Shown here: positions 17,927 through 25,947 of the stretch, in pieces
Position numbering within the stretch: the first letter of the stretch is position 1
Layout: each line of letters begins with the position of its first letter
Source: VRUE01 sp963753245
Lineage (GTDB): Bacteria; Actinomycetota; Thermoleophilia; Solirubrobacterales; 70-9
Direction of reading: 5' to 3'
DNA length: 64,000 bases
Assembly: GCA_963753245.1 (NCBI GenBank)
Contig: CAVWBK010000008.1
Span: 62,001 to 126,000, forward strand
The notes under the pieces: generated by a model
The model's database searches: none
What the model was told of the DNA's origin: nothing
What the model saw: the letters and a program-made list of their open reading frames with translations, nothing else
Program-made: the position numbers and the translations under genes

Positions 17927-19411
17927 ATGGCTTTTGGGAGGACCGCGGGGGCGGCAATGCTTGCAGCGCTGCTCAGCTTGCTGGCGAGCTCGAGCGCCTG
18001 CGCGGCAACCTGGAGCCCGGTGCAACTACCTGGTCCGGCCGCCAAGGTCTATCTGCTCGGCATCTCCTGTCCCTCGAAGTCCCTCTGCGTGGCTTCGGGC
18101 ACCAACAACCTGATCGCCTCCTCAACCGACCCGACCGGCGGCCCGGGCGCCTGGAATGTCGTCTACGCCGGCGAAGGCCCCTGGCCCCATAGCGCCGAAT
18201 GGAACACCCCCTTCATCAGCGGTCGCCAGATCCAGGGCATCTCCTGCCCCTCCGCCCAGCTCTGCGTCGGGGTCACCGACCAGGGCAATATCTACACCTC
18301 AACCCAGCCCAGCGGCCCGGCCTCGAGCTGGCAGACGACCGAAATCGACGCCAAGGGCCGCAATACCCACCTCTTCGGAGTCTCCTGTCCCTCGGTCTCT
18401 CTGTGCGTGGCGGTCTCGGGCAAGCGCTCTGATCAAGGCAAGATCCTCACCTCCACCGATCCGACCGGCGGCGTCGGTGCCTGGCATGCGATCGAACTCG
18501 GGGAACCGTTCGAATTTCGCGGGATCTCCTGCGGCTCGGTGTCGCTCTGCGTCGCGGTCACCAACGAAGGGCGGATCGTGACCTCGACCGAACCGCTGGG
18601 CGGCCCCTCGGCCTGGCAGGTGATCGGAGCGCCGGGAGGACCCGGGGGGTTGCATGCGGTTGCCTGCGTCGCCGCGGCGCTCTGCGTGAGCGGCAACCAG
18701 GGCGGCAACATCTTCAGCTCGCAGAGCCCGACGGCGGGCCTATCGAGCTGGCGGGAGGTCGGCGGTGGTGGCTCGGTTCAGATCACCGGAATCTCCTGCC
18801 CCTCGGCCTCTGAATGCCTGGCGGTCGATGACAACGGCAGCACCCTGATCTCCAAGGAAGCGGGCGCTGGCCCGAGCGCCTGGACCTATTCCAATCTGAT
18901 TCCCTTCGCACCACCAACCAACCCAGAAGAGATCGAGGGTAACGCCCTCTTCGCCGCCTCCTGTCCGAGCAGCTCGCTTTGCGCGGTGGCCGGCACGCTC
19001 GGGCAGATCTTCACCACAACGAGAGCCTTCGAACAGAACGCGGCGCCGAGTGGCCCAAAGAAGCGGGGCCGATCCCGAACCCGGCGCCCGCGGGCCAAGA
19101 TCGCGATGCTGCACCTGCCCGGCCGCCATCGGATCAAACACCAGCGCGGCCCGATTTTGGTCCGCTTCTACGCCGAGGGTGGGGCACGGGGTTTCGAATG
19201 CCGACTCGACCATCGCCCGTTTAAGCCCTGTCGGTCCCCGAACCATTACCTGCTCGCAGTTGGCCGCCACGTCTTCGCGGTGCGGGCGATCGGCGCCACC
19301 GGCCTCGCCGGTCCGACCGTACGCGAGGTGTTCTTCATCGGGCACCACTGCAGCCGCGGCCCGACCGGCGCGCGCATCTGCCAGCTGCGCGCCGAGGCCC
19401 GGCGGCGATGA
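17927..19411 (+). CDS. Secreted seven-repeat beta-propeller protein with C-terminal Ig-like module
   Basis: A 494-residue exported protein; the signal is AAMLAALLSLLASSSACA. It contains seven repeats of about 40-60 residues. Each holds a short cysteine pair, mostly in the form G-I-S-C-x5-C-V-A-V (for example GISCPSKSLCVASG and GISCPSAQLCVGVT), followed by a strand ending in ...W. Seven repeats fit a seven-bladed propeller in which a disulfide staples each blade. After a basic linker (KKRGRSRTRRPRAK), the last 100 residues carry a module of the type FECRLDHRPFKPCRSP, shared with the protein at 11798. Ligand and location are unknown. The start at 17927 precedes the signal. It overlaps the next gene by four bases (ATGA). 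Confidence 0.8.
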   Translation: MAFGRTAGAAMLAALLSLLASSSACAATWSPVQLPGPAAKVYLLGISCPSKSLCVASGTNNLIASSTDPTGGPGAWNVVYAGEGPWPHSAEWNTPFISGRQIQGISCPSAQLCVGVTDQGNIYTSTQPSGPASSWQTTEIDAKGRNTHLFGVSCPSVSLCVAVSGKRSDQGKILTSTDPTGGVGAWHAIELGEPFEFRGISCGSVSLCVAVTNEGRIVTSTEPLGGPSAWQVIGAPGGPGGLHAVACVAAALCVSGNQGGNIFSSQSPTAGLSSWREVGGGGSVQITGISCPSASECLAVDDNGSTLISKEAGAGPSAWTYSNLIPFAPPTNPEEIEGNALFAASCPSSSLCAVAGTLGQIFTTTRAFEQNAAPSGPKKRGRSRTRRPRAKIAMLHLPGRHRIKHQRGPILVRFYAEGGARGFECRLDHRPFKPCRSPNHYLLAVGRHVFAVRAIGATGLAGPTVREVFFIGHHCSRGPTGARICQLRAEARRR

Positions 19412-19731
19412 ACAAGGCGACCTTCTGGCGAGCGGCGGGCCTGCAGCTGCTCGCGGTCGCGCTCCTGTCCCTGGCGCTCGGCCTCACTCTTCCCCACAGC
19501 TTCTTTGAAGACTGGGGCTGGATCGCCGGTCCGGCCGCCTGGCTGACCTGCGCGGCGCTCACGGCGCGGCTCCTGCACCTGCCCGGCGCCTCGACCATGC
19601 TCGGCGCGGTCTTGGCCGGGATCCCGAGCGTATTCGCGGTCCTGCTCGGCGTCCACTGGCTCGGTGCTGTGCTCGCTGTCATCCTCTTTGCGCTCTGGTG
19701 CGCGCGTGGACCCCGCTGGCGTGCAGCCTGA
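19408..19731 (+). CDS. Small integral membrane protein
   Basis: A 107-residue protein with about four hydrophobic segments: LLAVALLSLALGLTLP, DWGWIAGPAAWLTCAALTA, STMLGAVLAGIPSVFAVLLG and WLGAVLAVILFALW. It ends in RGPRWRAA. It starts within the stop of the propeller gene (ATGA), so it is translationally coupled to that secreted protein and could help in its membrane handling; that is only a guess from position. No family recognised. The 295 bases after it hold nothing I can identify. Confidence 0.65.
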   Translation: MNKATFWRAAGLQLLAVALLSLALGLTLPHSFFEDWGWIAGPAAWLTCAALTARLLHLPGASTMLGAVLAGIPSVFAVLLGVHWLGAVLAVILFALWCARGPRWRAA

Positions 19732-20026
19732 GGCCTGGTCCGCAATCCAGCTGGCGCTGTGGCCCCGGCGCGTCGTCCCGGCCGGCGCGATGAAAAGACC
19801 AGCGGCTGACGGCGATCCCCGAGCAACTCGGCTGCGCGCAGCCCAGAGGCCGTACGCCAGAGTTAGGGCGGCGAGCGCCGTGGGAGCTGGTTGCTCCCTC
19901 AGCACAAACCGACTCGCGCCCTGATCCCCTCAACCGGGATAAGCGCAGCCCGGGCGCCAGGTTCCCCACCCGCCTCCTCAGCTACTGATCGAAGAGCAAG
20001 TGACCGAAGTCGTGGAACCGCGCGGA

Positions 20027-21241
20027 TCAACGGTCGTGAGGTTGGGCGCCGCGCTTGGCGCGAGAGCGCAGTCTGCGCAGAAAACCGAGCGGCTTGACGA
20101 TCATCTGCGCCAGTTTGTAGCGGCGCCCGGTGAGGATCTCGTGGAGGTCACGGCGGACTCGATCGAGCTCTGCGTGGAGCTCCTGCTCGCCAGCGATCCG
20201 CGCCTGTTCGTCGCCGCGCAGCTGCTGCTCATAGTTGAGGACCCTCCTCTCCGTCTGCCATTGGATCCTGACCAGCCGCGCCAGCTCCGGCAGCCGGCGC
20301 TCAGAGGCTGAAGCCGGTTCCTCTGGGATCAGGGCACGCAGTGCGGAGACCAGTTCGGCGGCGTGCTTTCCCGCTTCGTGATTGCGCACGACGAGACTTC
20401 GATTGACCGCGCCCATCTTTGGGTCGTAGTTGGCGAGGTCCGCGCAGAGAGTCTCAACGTCAACCGCCCGCTCCGTTGCCAGGCTCGCAAAGCCGTCCCG
20501 CTCAAGGGCCGGGTAGGAGTCCTGGGTGACCCATCCATCCGAAGCGAAATGGCCGAGGACATAAACGGCGCAGCCGCAGGCCATCGCCTCAAGCGCCGAG
20601 CGCCCGAGGGCAAACACGACATCGCTGCGACGCAGCCCTTCCTCGGGGCTGAGCGTCGGTTTACCGCCTTCGGAGCTGCCGATCAGCGTGAAGTTCATCC
20701 CCATCTCGCCGGCGGCTCGTCTGACGGTCTCCAACCGCTCTCCATAGAGGTAGTTGCTCAGTACGGTCAGGCGTTGTGGACGCTCCGGCAGAGGGGGGCG
20801 CAGGGTGAAGCGCCAGGTGTCAATCGGCTGTCGCAATCGGATCAGCTGGGGGCAGTGGGCGAGGGATTCCAGCCGTGCGGCAACCCTCTCGTTGAAGGCC
20901 ACAACAGCACCCACGGTCCCGGGCAACTGTGGCGGATACTGAACCGCGTAGTCCGCTGAGTGCGCGACGAACAGGTGGCGTGCCGATGGAAAGCGTTCGG
21001 CGAGCGCGTAGCTCATTATCCCGTCCTGCCCGATGATCGCGTCGTAGGCGTCGTCGAGCTTGTGCTCGGAGATCACCACCCGAAGCCCGCTCTGATCGGC
21101 CAGCTCGCTCATCGCGCCCGGCTCGAGCGTGTCGATCGTCACCTCGTGGCCGAGCCGCTCCAGGGCAAAGGCAACCGTGAGCAGATAGGTCTCGCTACCG
21201 CCCGGATGATCAAGCGCGTGGGTTGCCAGCAGAATCTTCAT
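20027..21241 (-). CDS. Glycosyltransferase, GT4-like
   Basis: A 404-residue protein of GT-B form. The N-terminal Rossmann domain opens MKILLATHALDHPGGSETYL, with the GGSE loop typical of GT4 enzymes. The C-terminal half has RSDVVFALGRSALEAMACGCA, the nucleotide-sugar region with the E-x7-E-like acidic position. The last 70 residues are a charged coiled coil (EQELHAELDRVRRDLHEIL) and a basic amphipathic tail. The sugar donor and acceptor are unknown. It lies 22 bases from the divergent MurT gene, so they may share a control region. Confidence 0.82.
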   Translation of the reverse strand: MKILLATHALDHPGGSETYLLTVAFALERLGHEVTIDTLEPGAMSELADQSGLRVVISEHKLDDAYDAIIGQDGIMSYALAERFPSARHLFVAHSADYAVQYPPQLPGTVGAVVAFNERVAARLESLAHCPQLIRLRQPIDTWRFTLRPPLPERPQRLTVLSNYLYGERLETVRRAAGEMGMNFTLIGSSEGGKPTLSPEEGLRRSDVVFALGRSALEAMACGCAVYVLGHFASDGWVTQDSYPALERDGFASLATERAVDVETLCADLANYDPKMGAVNRSLVVRNHEAGKHAAELVSALRALIPEEPASASERRLPELARLVRIQWQTERRVLNYEQQLRGDEQARIAGEQELHAELDRVRRDLHEILTGRRYKLAQMIVKPLGFLRRLRSRAKRGAQPHDR

Positions 21242-21263
21242 TTGCTTAGTCTCACCGAACCGG

Positions 21264-22757
21264 ATGGATAACGAAGGTCGCGATCGCCTGCTGCGCCCAG
21301 CGTGGGAACTCTCCCCCTTTGACCAAAAGGTCCAAGCGCTTTCGGAGATCGCGAATCTAATCGGCCCAGATAGCCGCGCCTCCTCACCGCCGATTGCACT
21401 GCCCTACACACTCCGCAACCTGGCCACCGCGGCCCGCGGTGTCTCCTGGGCCCGCGGCGGTGGGGCGACGACTCTGCCGGGGAAGCTCGTCCTGCAAAAC
21501 GCGCCGCGCACCCTGCGCCTGCTCGCCCGCCGCCTGCCCGAGGGCTGCATCGTCGTCTCGGGAACCAACGGCAAGACGACCACGGCGTCGATGATCGCGG
21601 CGGTGCTTGGTTCCGTCGGCCTGGAGGTCGTCCACAATCGCGCCGGATCCAACGGGGCCTGGGGTGTGGCAACGGCGCTGCTGGAACGAGAGGGCGAGAT
21701 CGGAGTCTTTGAGGTCGACGAGGCATGGCTGGCGATCGTCGTGATGGAGCTTTCCCCCCGGGTGCTGGTGCTGGGCAATCTCTTCCGCGATCGGCTCGAC
21801 GGCTACGGCGAGCTCAACTCGCTGGCAGACGCTTGGCGGCTGATGTTGAGGGAGGAGGATCGAGCCACCCTGGTTCTCAACGCCGATGATGCCGTGGTTG
21901 CGAACCTCGGCTTCGAGCGCCACCGCAGGGGCCAGCCGCCGCCTCTGTACTTTGGCGTCGAGGACCGCGCACAGGGCATCGCGGGGACCGAGCAAGCGCT
22001 GGACTCGATCCACTGCCCGGTCTGTGAGGAGCCGCTGCACTTCGAGACCAGAATGCTGAGCCACCTGGGTCACTATCGCTGCCAAGCCTGCGGCAATCGG
22101 AGGCCCGCCCCAGCGCTCAGCGCCACCGCGATCAGGTTCGATGGGAGTGCGGGATCCAGCTTCACGATCGAGGCCGAGGCGGGCAAACTCGACCTGGATC
22201 TGCGCCTACCGGGCCTCTACAACGTCTACAACGCGCTGGCCGCGACCAGCGCGTTGGGCGCGATCGGCGTCGAGCGCGCTTCGATCTCGCCAGCCCTGAA
22301 TGCCTTTGTGCCGGTGTTCGGACGCGGCGAGCGCATCCGGGTGGGAACCACGACCCTGGTGATCCTGCTGATGAAGAACCCCGCAGGTGCGACCGAGCTG
22401 CTGCGAACCCTGAGCAGAGATCCCTCGCCCCGTCTCAACCTGCTGATGGCGCTCAATGACGAGCCCTCTGACGGGCGCGATGTGTCGTGGATCTGGGATG
22501 CCGACTTTGAGCTGCTGGGCGGCCGAATCGGAGAAGTGATCTGCAGCGGTCGCCGTGGCGCCGAGCTTGCACTTCGCCTCAAATATGCGGGTTGGCCCTG
22601 CTCCAACATCAGAGTCGAGGATCGCCTCGCCAGCGCCCTCGATCTGAGCCTGCGGGGTGAGCCCGAGCACCTGGTTTTGTTGCCGACCTATTCGGCCTTG
22701 CTCGAGCTCCATCTCGAGCTCGAGCGTCGCGGCCTTGTCGGTCCCTACTGGGCCTGA
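21264..22757 (+). CDS. murT: MurT-like lipid II amidotransferase ligase subunit
   Basis: A 497-residue Mur-ligase-type protein. It has the P-loop GTNGKTTTASMIAAVLG, the HNRAGSNGAWGVATAL segment typical of MurT, and the inserted four-cysteine zinc ribbon (CPVC...CQAC). The C-terminal DUF1727 part includes NEPSDGRDVSWIWDADFE, with the conserved acidic/Trp residues. In the known system MurT activates D-Glu of lipid II and the partner GatD supplies ammonia to give D-isoglutamine. No GatD gene is visible beside it. About 50 residues precede the usual MurT start. Convergent with the Mur ligase, with a 13-base overlap. Confidence 0.85.
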   Translation: MDNEGRDRLLRPAWELSPFDQKVQALSEIANLIGPDSRASSPPIALPYTLRNLATAARGVSWARGGGATTLPGKLVLQNAPRTLRLLARRLPEGCIVVSGTNGKTTTASMIAAVLGSVGLEVVHNRAGSNGAWGVATALLEREGEIGVFEVDEAWLAIVVMELSPRVLVLGNLFRDRLDGYGELNSLADAWRLMLREEDRATLVLNADDAVVANLGFERHRRGQPPPLYFGVEDRAQGIAGTEQALDSIHCPVCEEPLHFETRMLSHLGHYRCQACGNRRPAPALSATAIRFDGSAGSSFTIEAEAGKLDLDLRLPGLYNVYNALAATSALGAIGVERASISPALNAFVPVFGRGERIRVGTTTLVILLMKNPAGATELLRTLSRDPSPRLNLLMALNDEPSDGRDVSWIWDADFELLGGRIGEVICSGRRGAELALRLKYAGWPCSNIRVEDRLASALDLSLRGEPEHLVLLPTYSALLELHLELERRGLVGPYWA

Positions 22758-24283
22758 GCACCGACGCCGCCAACCTCGAACTGTCGGAAGAGCGCGGTGC
22801 GGTCATCAATTCTTTGGTCCTTGAGCGCCTCCACGACGTTGCCCCGGCCGAGGATCGAGACGACATCGCCGGGCTCTGCCCCACGCAGCGCGGCTGCGAA
22901 CGCCCGCTCTCGATTCGGCTCGATCAGGAGCTCCGCACCATCGCCAACCGTTGCCGCGCCACTGATCAGGCCTTCCAGCGTCCGCAGCGGTGGATTGGAG
23001 CGAAAGCTACCCGCGGTCAGTACGAGACGGTCACACACGATCCGCGCGGCGCGGCCCATTGCGCGACGCTGGTCGGGGTCCGGGGCCCCAAGCAGCCCGA
23101 GCACGGCGTGCAACCGAGCGCCCGAATCCATGCCCCCGCGCACTGCGCTGAGGAACTGCTCGGCCGCCGCCGGCGAGCCAGCGGTGTCAAGGATCAGCTC
23201 GTAGTCCTGGCCGCACTCGATGCGCTCGAAGCGGCCCCGGGGACCGGGATGATTCGCCAGCACCTCGAGCAACACGGAGCGCTGCACACCGAGCAGATCG
23301 GCAAGGGCGACAACCGCGGCGACATTGCGGGCGTTGTGGTGGCCCGGCAGCCTGGTGCTCACGGCGAGCGGACCACTGGGGGTGCTCAGGACCACCTCCG
23401 CTCTCCACAGATCCCAGCGGGCATCGCGGATGCGGTAGTCGGCCTCGGGCCCAACGCCGACCCGCACCACCCGCCCACCGCTGCGCTCGACATCAGCGGC
23501 GAGCTCTGCTCCGAAGCTCTCGACGGTGTCCACCACCGCCAAGGGCACCGTCTCGCCGTTTTTGATGAAGAGGCTTCGCTTGACCTCGCCGTAGCGGCGC
23601 ATCGTTCCATGGCGGGGAAGGTGATCCTGGCTGAGGTTCGTGAACACCGCAATCTCGGGCATCAATGCCGGGCAGCCCTCCAGCTGGAAGCTGGAGACCT
23701 CACAGACGATCACGTCGCGCTGATCGGCGACCGCGGAAAGCGCCGGGGCGGTGTCTGCGTTCCCAGCCAGACTGACTCGCAGGCCCGAGCGCGCGAGGAC
23801 TGCCGCGGTCAGGGTCGAGGTCGTCGTCTTCCCGTTGGTTCCGGTCACGGCGATCATCGGGGCATCGTTGAGCCGCCAGCCAAGCTCGAGCTCGTCGAGC
23901 ACCTCGAGTCCGCGCTCCCTGGCCTGCCGGAGCAAGGGGGCATCGATTGGCACTCCCGGGCTGCGCAGTAAGGTGCGCGCCGCTGGCGCCAGATCGAAAA
24001 CTCGCTCCTGCGGCCCGAGATGGATGCGGACCCCAGCGGCCCTCAGTTCCCGGCGCACCCGCTTTGGCACCTGATCGGGGAATCGATCGGTTCCCAGCAC
24101 CTCGCTCCCCGAGCGACGGCTAAGCGCCGCCGCCGCAGCGCGGCCAGCTTCGCCCAGCCCGACGATCACATAGGGGCCCTCCGGCAGCGGAGGGCGAGGA
24201 CGCGCCTGCAGGCGCGACTGTTGACCGTCAAAAATGGCAGTGACGCTGGTCACCGGGTTGCCCCGATTCTCCTCCACTTGCAT
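22745..24283 (-). CDS. Mur ligase family protein with MurD-like N-terminus and MurE-like remainder
   Basis: A 512-residue ATP-dependent amino-acid ligase. The N-terminal domain is MurD-like (GPYVIVGLGEAGRAAAAAL). The central domain has VTGTNGKTTTSTLTAAVLA and NLSQDHLPRHGTMRRY, closer to the MurE consensus. The last domain has GRFERIECG and LGAPDPDQRRAMGRAA. At the places where MurE carries DNPR and GKGHE, this protein reads FRSNP and GRGNVV. It is therefore probably not a standard MurE, and the added amino acid is unknown (D-Glu is likely if it serves as MurD). The start is uncertain: ATG at 24283 or 24337, neither with a good ribosome site. It is tail to tail with MurT. Confidence 0.75.
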   Translation of the reverse strand: MQVEENRGNPVTSVTAIFDGQQSRLQARPRPPLPEGPYVIVGLGEAGRAAAAALSRRSGSEVLGTDRFPDQVPKRVRRELRAAGVRIHLGPQERVFDLAPAARTLLRSPGVPIDAPLLRQARERGLEVLDELELGWRLNDAPMIAVTGTNGKTTTSTLTAAVLARSGLRVSLAGNADTAPALSAVADQRDVIVCEVSSFQLEGCPALMPEIAVFTNLSQDHLPRHGTMRRYGEVKRSLFIKNGETVPLAVVDTVESFGAELAADVERSGGRVVRVGVGPEADYRIRDARWDLWRAEVVLSTPSGPLAVSTRLPGHHNARNVAAVVALADLLGVQRSVLLEVLANHPGPRGRFERIECGQDYELILDTAGSPAAAEQFLSAVRGGMDSGARLHAVLGLLGAPDPDQRRAMGRAARIVCDRLVLTAGSFRSNPPLRTLEGLISGAATVGDGAELLIEPNRERAFAAALRGAEPGDVVSILGRGNVVEALKDQRIDDRTALFRQFEVGGVGAQAQ

Positions 24284-24397
24284 CAACGTCGACCAGCGTA
24301 GCGGCGGACGCCGGGTCGCCCCGAGGGAGAGAGACATCGCGGCGTGCCAGTTGGGCTATGACAGGAGTGAACCGGCGGGCGCCGAACACCTGAAAGG

Positions 24398-25036
24398 ATG
24401 AGCACGAATCGTGCCGAGGCCTTCTCTGATGGCGTCTTTGCGATCGCGATCACCCTGCTGGTGCTCAACATCCACGTGCCCGATCCGGGCTCCGAAGAAG
24501 GCCTTGCCCACGCTCTCGGTGGGCAGTGGCCGAGCTATGCCGCCTACGCGATCTCCTTCATGACGATCGGAATCATCTGGATCAACCACCACGTCATGTT
24601 TCGTCGACTGCGGGTCGTTGACCACGGGATCCTGATCTGGAACCTGCTCTTGCTGATGTGCGTTGGAGCGCTGCCGTTCACGACCGCCCTGATGGCCTCC
24701 TACCTAAAGGAGGGCGCCGGAGAGAACCTCGCAGCCGCCGTCTACAGCGGCTCCTTCTTGGTCATGACACTGGTCTTCGCCGCCACCAACCACCATGTCC
24801 TCTTCCGCAAGGCCGATCTCCTGGCCGCCCACGTTGGCGAGGAAACCCGCCGTCTGACCTTCCGGCGGGGAATGTCCGGCGCCTTGCCCTACCTGCTCGC
24901 CACCGCGCTGGCCCTGGTCTCGCCGTACCTGACGCTGACAATTTGCGCCGCGGTGGCGGTCTTCTATGCGCTTCCTTTTGCAAGCGCGAGTAGCGCGGGT
25001 CCTGATTCCCCGGCCGCCGAAGAGAAGCACCTCTGA
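24398..25036 (+). CDS. TMEM175-family potassium channel protein
   Basis: A 212-residue membrane protein of the DUF1211/TMEM175 family. It begins with the family signature R-x-x-A-F-S-D-G-V-F-A-I-A-I-T-L, which includes the FSD motif lining the potassium pathway in known members. Six hydrophobic helices can be drawn, including ISFMTIGIIWINHHV and LLATALALVSPYLTLTIC. Prokaryotic members form tetrameric potassium-selective channels in the cytoplasmic membrane. It is divergent from the Mur ligase gene. About 350 bases after it hold no gene I can support. Confidence 0.85.
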   Translation: MSTNRAEAFSDGVFAIAITLLVLNIHVPDPGSEEGLAHALGGQWPSYAAYAISFMTIGIIWINHHVMFRRLRVVDHGILIWNLLLLMCVGALPFTTALMASYLKEGAGENLAAAVYSGSFLVMTLVFAATNHHVLFRKADLLAAHVGEETRRLTFRRGMSGALPYLLATALALVSPYLTLTICAAVAVFYALPFASASSAGPDSPAAEEKHL

Positions 25037-25385
25037 ACGAGTCAGCGGCGCTGATGAAAACCCGAAGGCACCCCCAGCTATTGGTGATCTTGGCCCTTGG
25101 GGAAGCTCGCCGGCGGCGGCATCCCCCCGGCAACTGTGCGCCAGCCGAAGACCCGCACGGACGTCGCCCTCAGGAACTCTTCACACCTCAAGGACCAGGG
25201 CAGCGCAAACTGACGGACGAGATTGCAGGTGAGCGCGGCAAGGCGCCGGGGGCAGCCATCGCGAGGTGCAGCATCGGAGCGCCAAGGCTCCAAGCACTCC
25301 TCGACGACGACGCCAAGTTCGAGTGATCGGTCGAACCAAATCGAGATGCGGATCCGCTGCGTGAAGAGCCGCTACCCTCGAGAAT
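25037..25385. other. Gene-poor gap
   Basis: I see no supported gene, tRNA or strong hairpin between the channel gene and the VOC gene. Frames in this gap show mixed third positions and Arg/Ser/Pro-rich products, typical of noncoding GC-rich DNA. Confidence 0.5.
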
Positions 25386-25823
25386 ATGACGGTCCAACGC
25401 TCGGAACACGTCGGCATCGTGGTTGATGACCTCGCCGTCGCGACCGAGTTCTTCGTCGAGCTCGGACTCGAGCGGCAGGGCGAGACGAGCGTCGAGGGTC
25501 GCTGGGTGGACCGGGTCATCGGGCTCAAGGGCGTGCGGGCCGAGATCTCGATGCTGCAGACCCCGGACGGCCACGGACGAGTCGAGCTGGCGAAATTCCA
25601 CTCACCGCAGACCCCGGGCGCCAAGCAGAACCCCGCGGCGAACACCCCGGGCATCCGCCACATCACATTCGCCGTCGAAGACATCGACGCCGTCGTCGCC
25701 GGCCTGCGAACCCGCGGCGCTGAGCTGATCGGCGAGCTGGAACGCCACAAGGACAGCTACCGGCTTTGCTACGTCCGCGGCCCCGAGGGGATAATCGTCG
25801 AGCTGGCAGAAGGGATCGGCTGA
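25386..25823 (+). CDS. VOC family protein
   Basis: A 145-residue vicinal-oxygen-chelate fold protein. The first unit reads RSEHVGIVVDDLAVATEFF and the second NTPGIRHITFAVEDIDAVVA. The metal-site glutamate near the end is in GPEGIIVELAE. Its pattern resembles glyoxalase/dioxygenase relatives with GIRHI at the start of module two. The substrate is unassigned. It stands alone in front of the convergent operon of giant secreted proteins. It is not a close copy of the VOC protein at 9429, which lacks the PGIRH segment. Confidence 0.88.
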   Translation: MTVQRSEHVGIVVDDLAVATEFFVELGLERQGETSVEGRWVDRVIGLKGVRAEISMLQTPDGHGRVELAKFHSPQTPGAKQNPAANTPGIRHITFAVEDIDAVVAGLRTRGAELIGELERHKDSYRLCYVRGPEGIIVELAEGIG

Positions 25824-25947
25824 GCGGTTCGGTCCCAGACCTCCGAGACTGAGGTGCTCGGTGCGGAAAGCTGGCCCGATGGGAAGCGGGCCGGTTGCTT
25901 TCGCCTCTCGATCGTCCCGGCGGGCGCGCTCGAAGCTTCGGCGCCGC

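Noticed and set aside
19246..19905. Minus-strand frame starting MLREQPAPTALAALTLAYG
   Set aside because: The first part looks membrane-like, but the rest is antisense to the small membrane protein and propeller genes. It was not kept as a gene.
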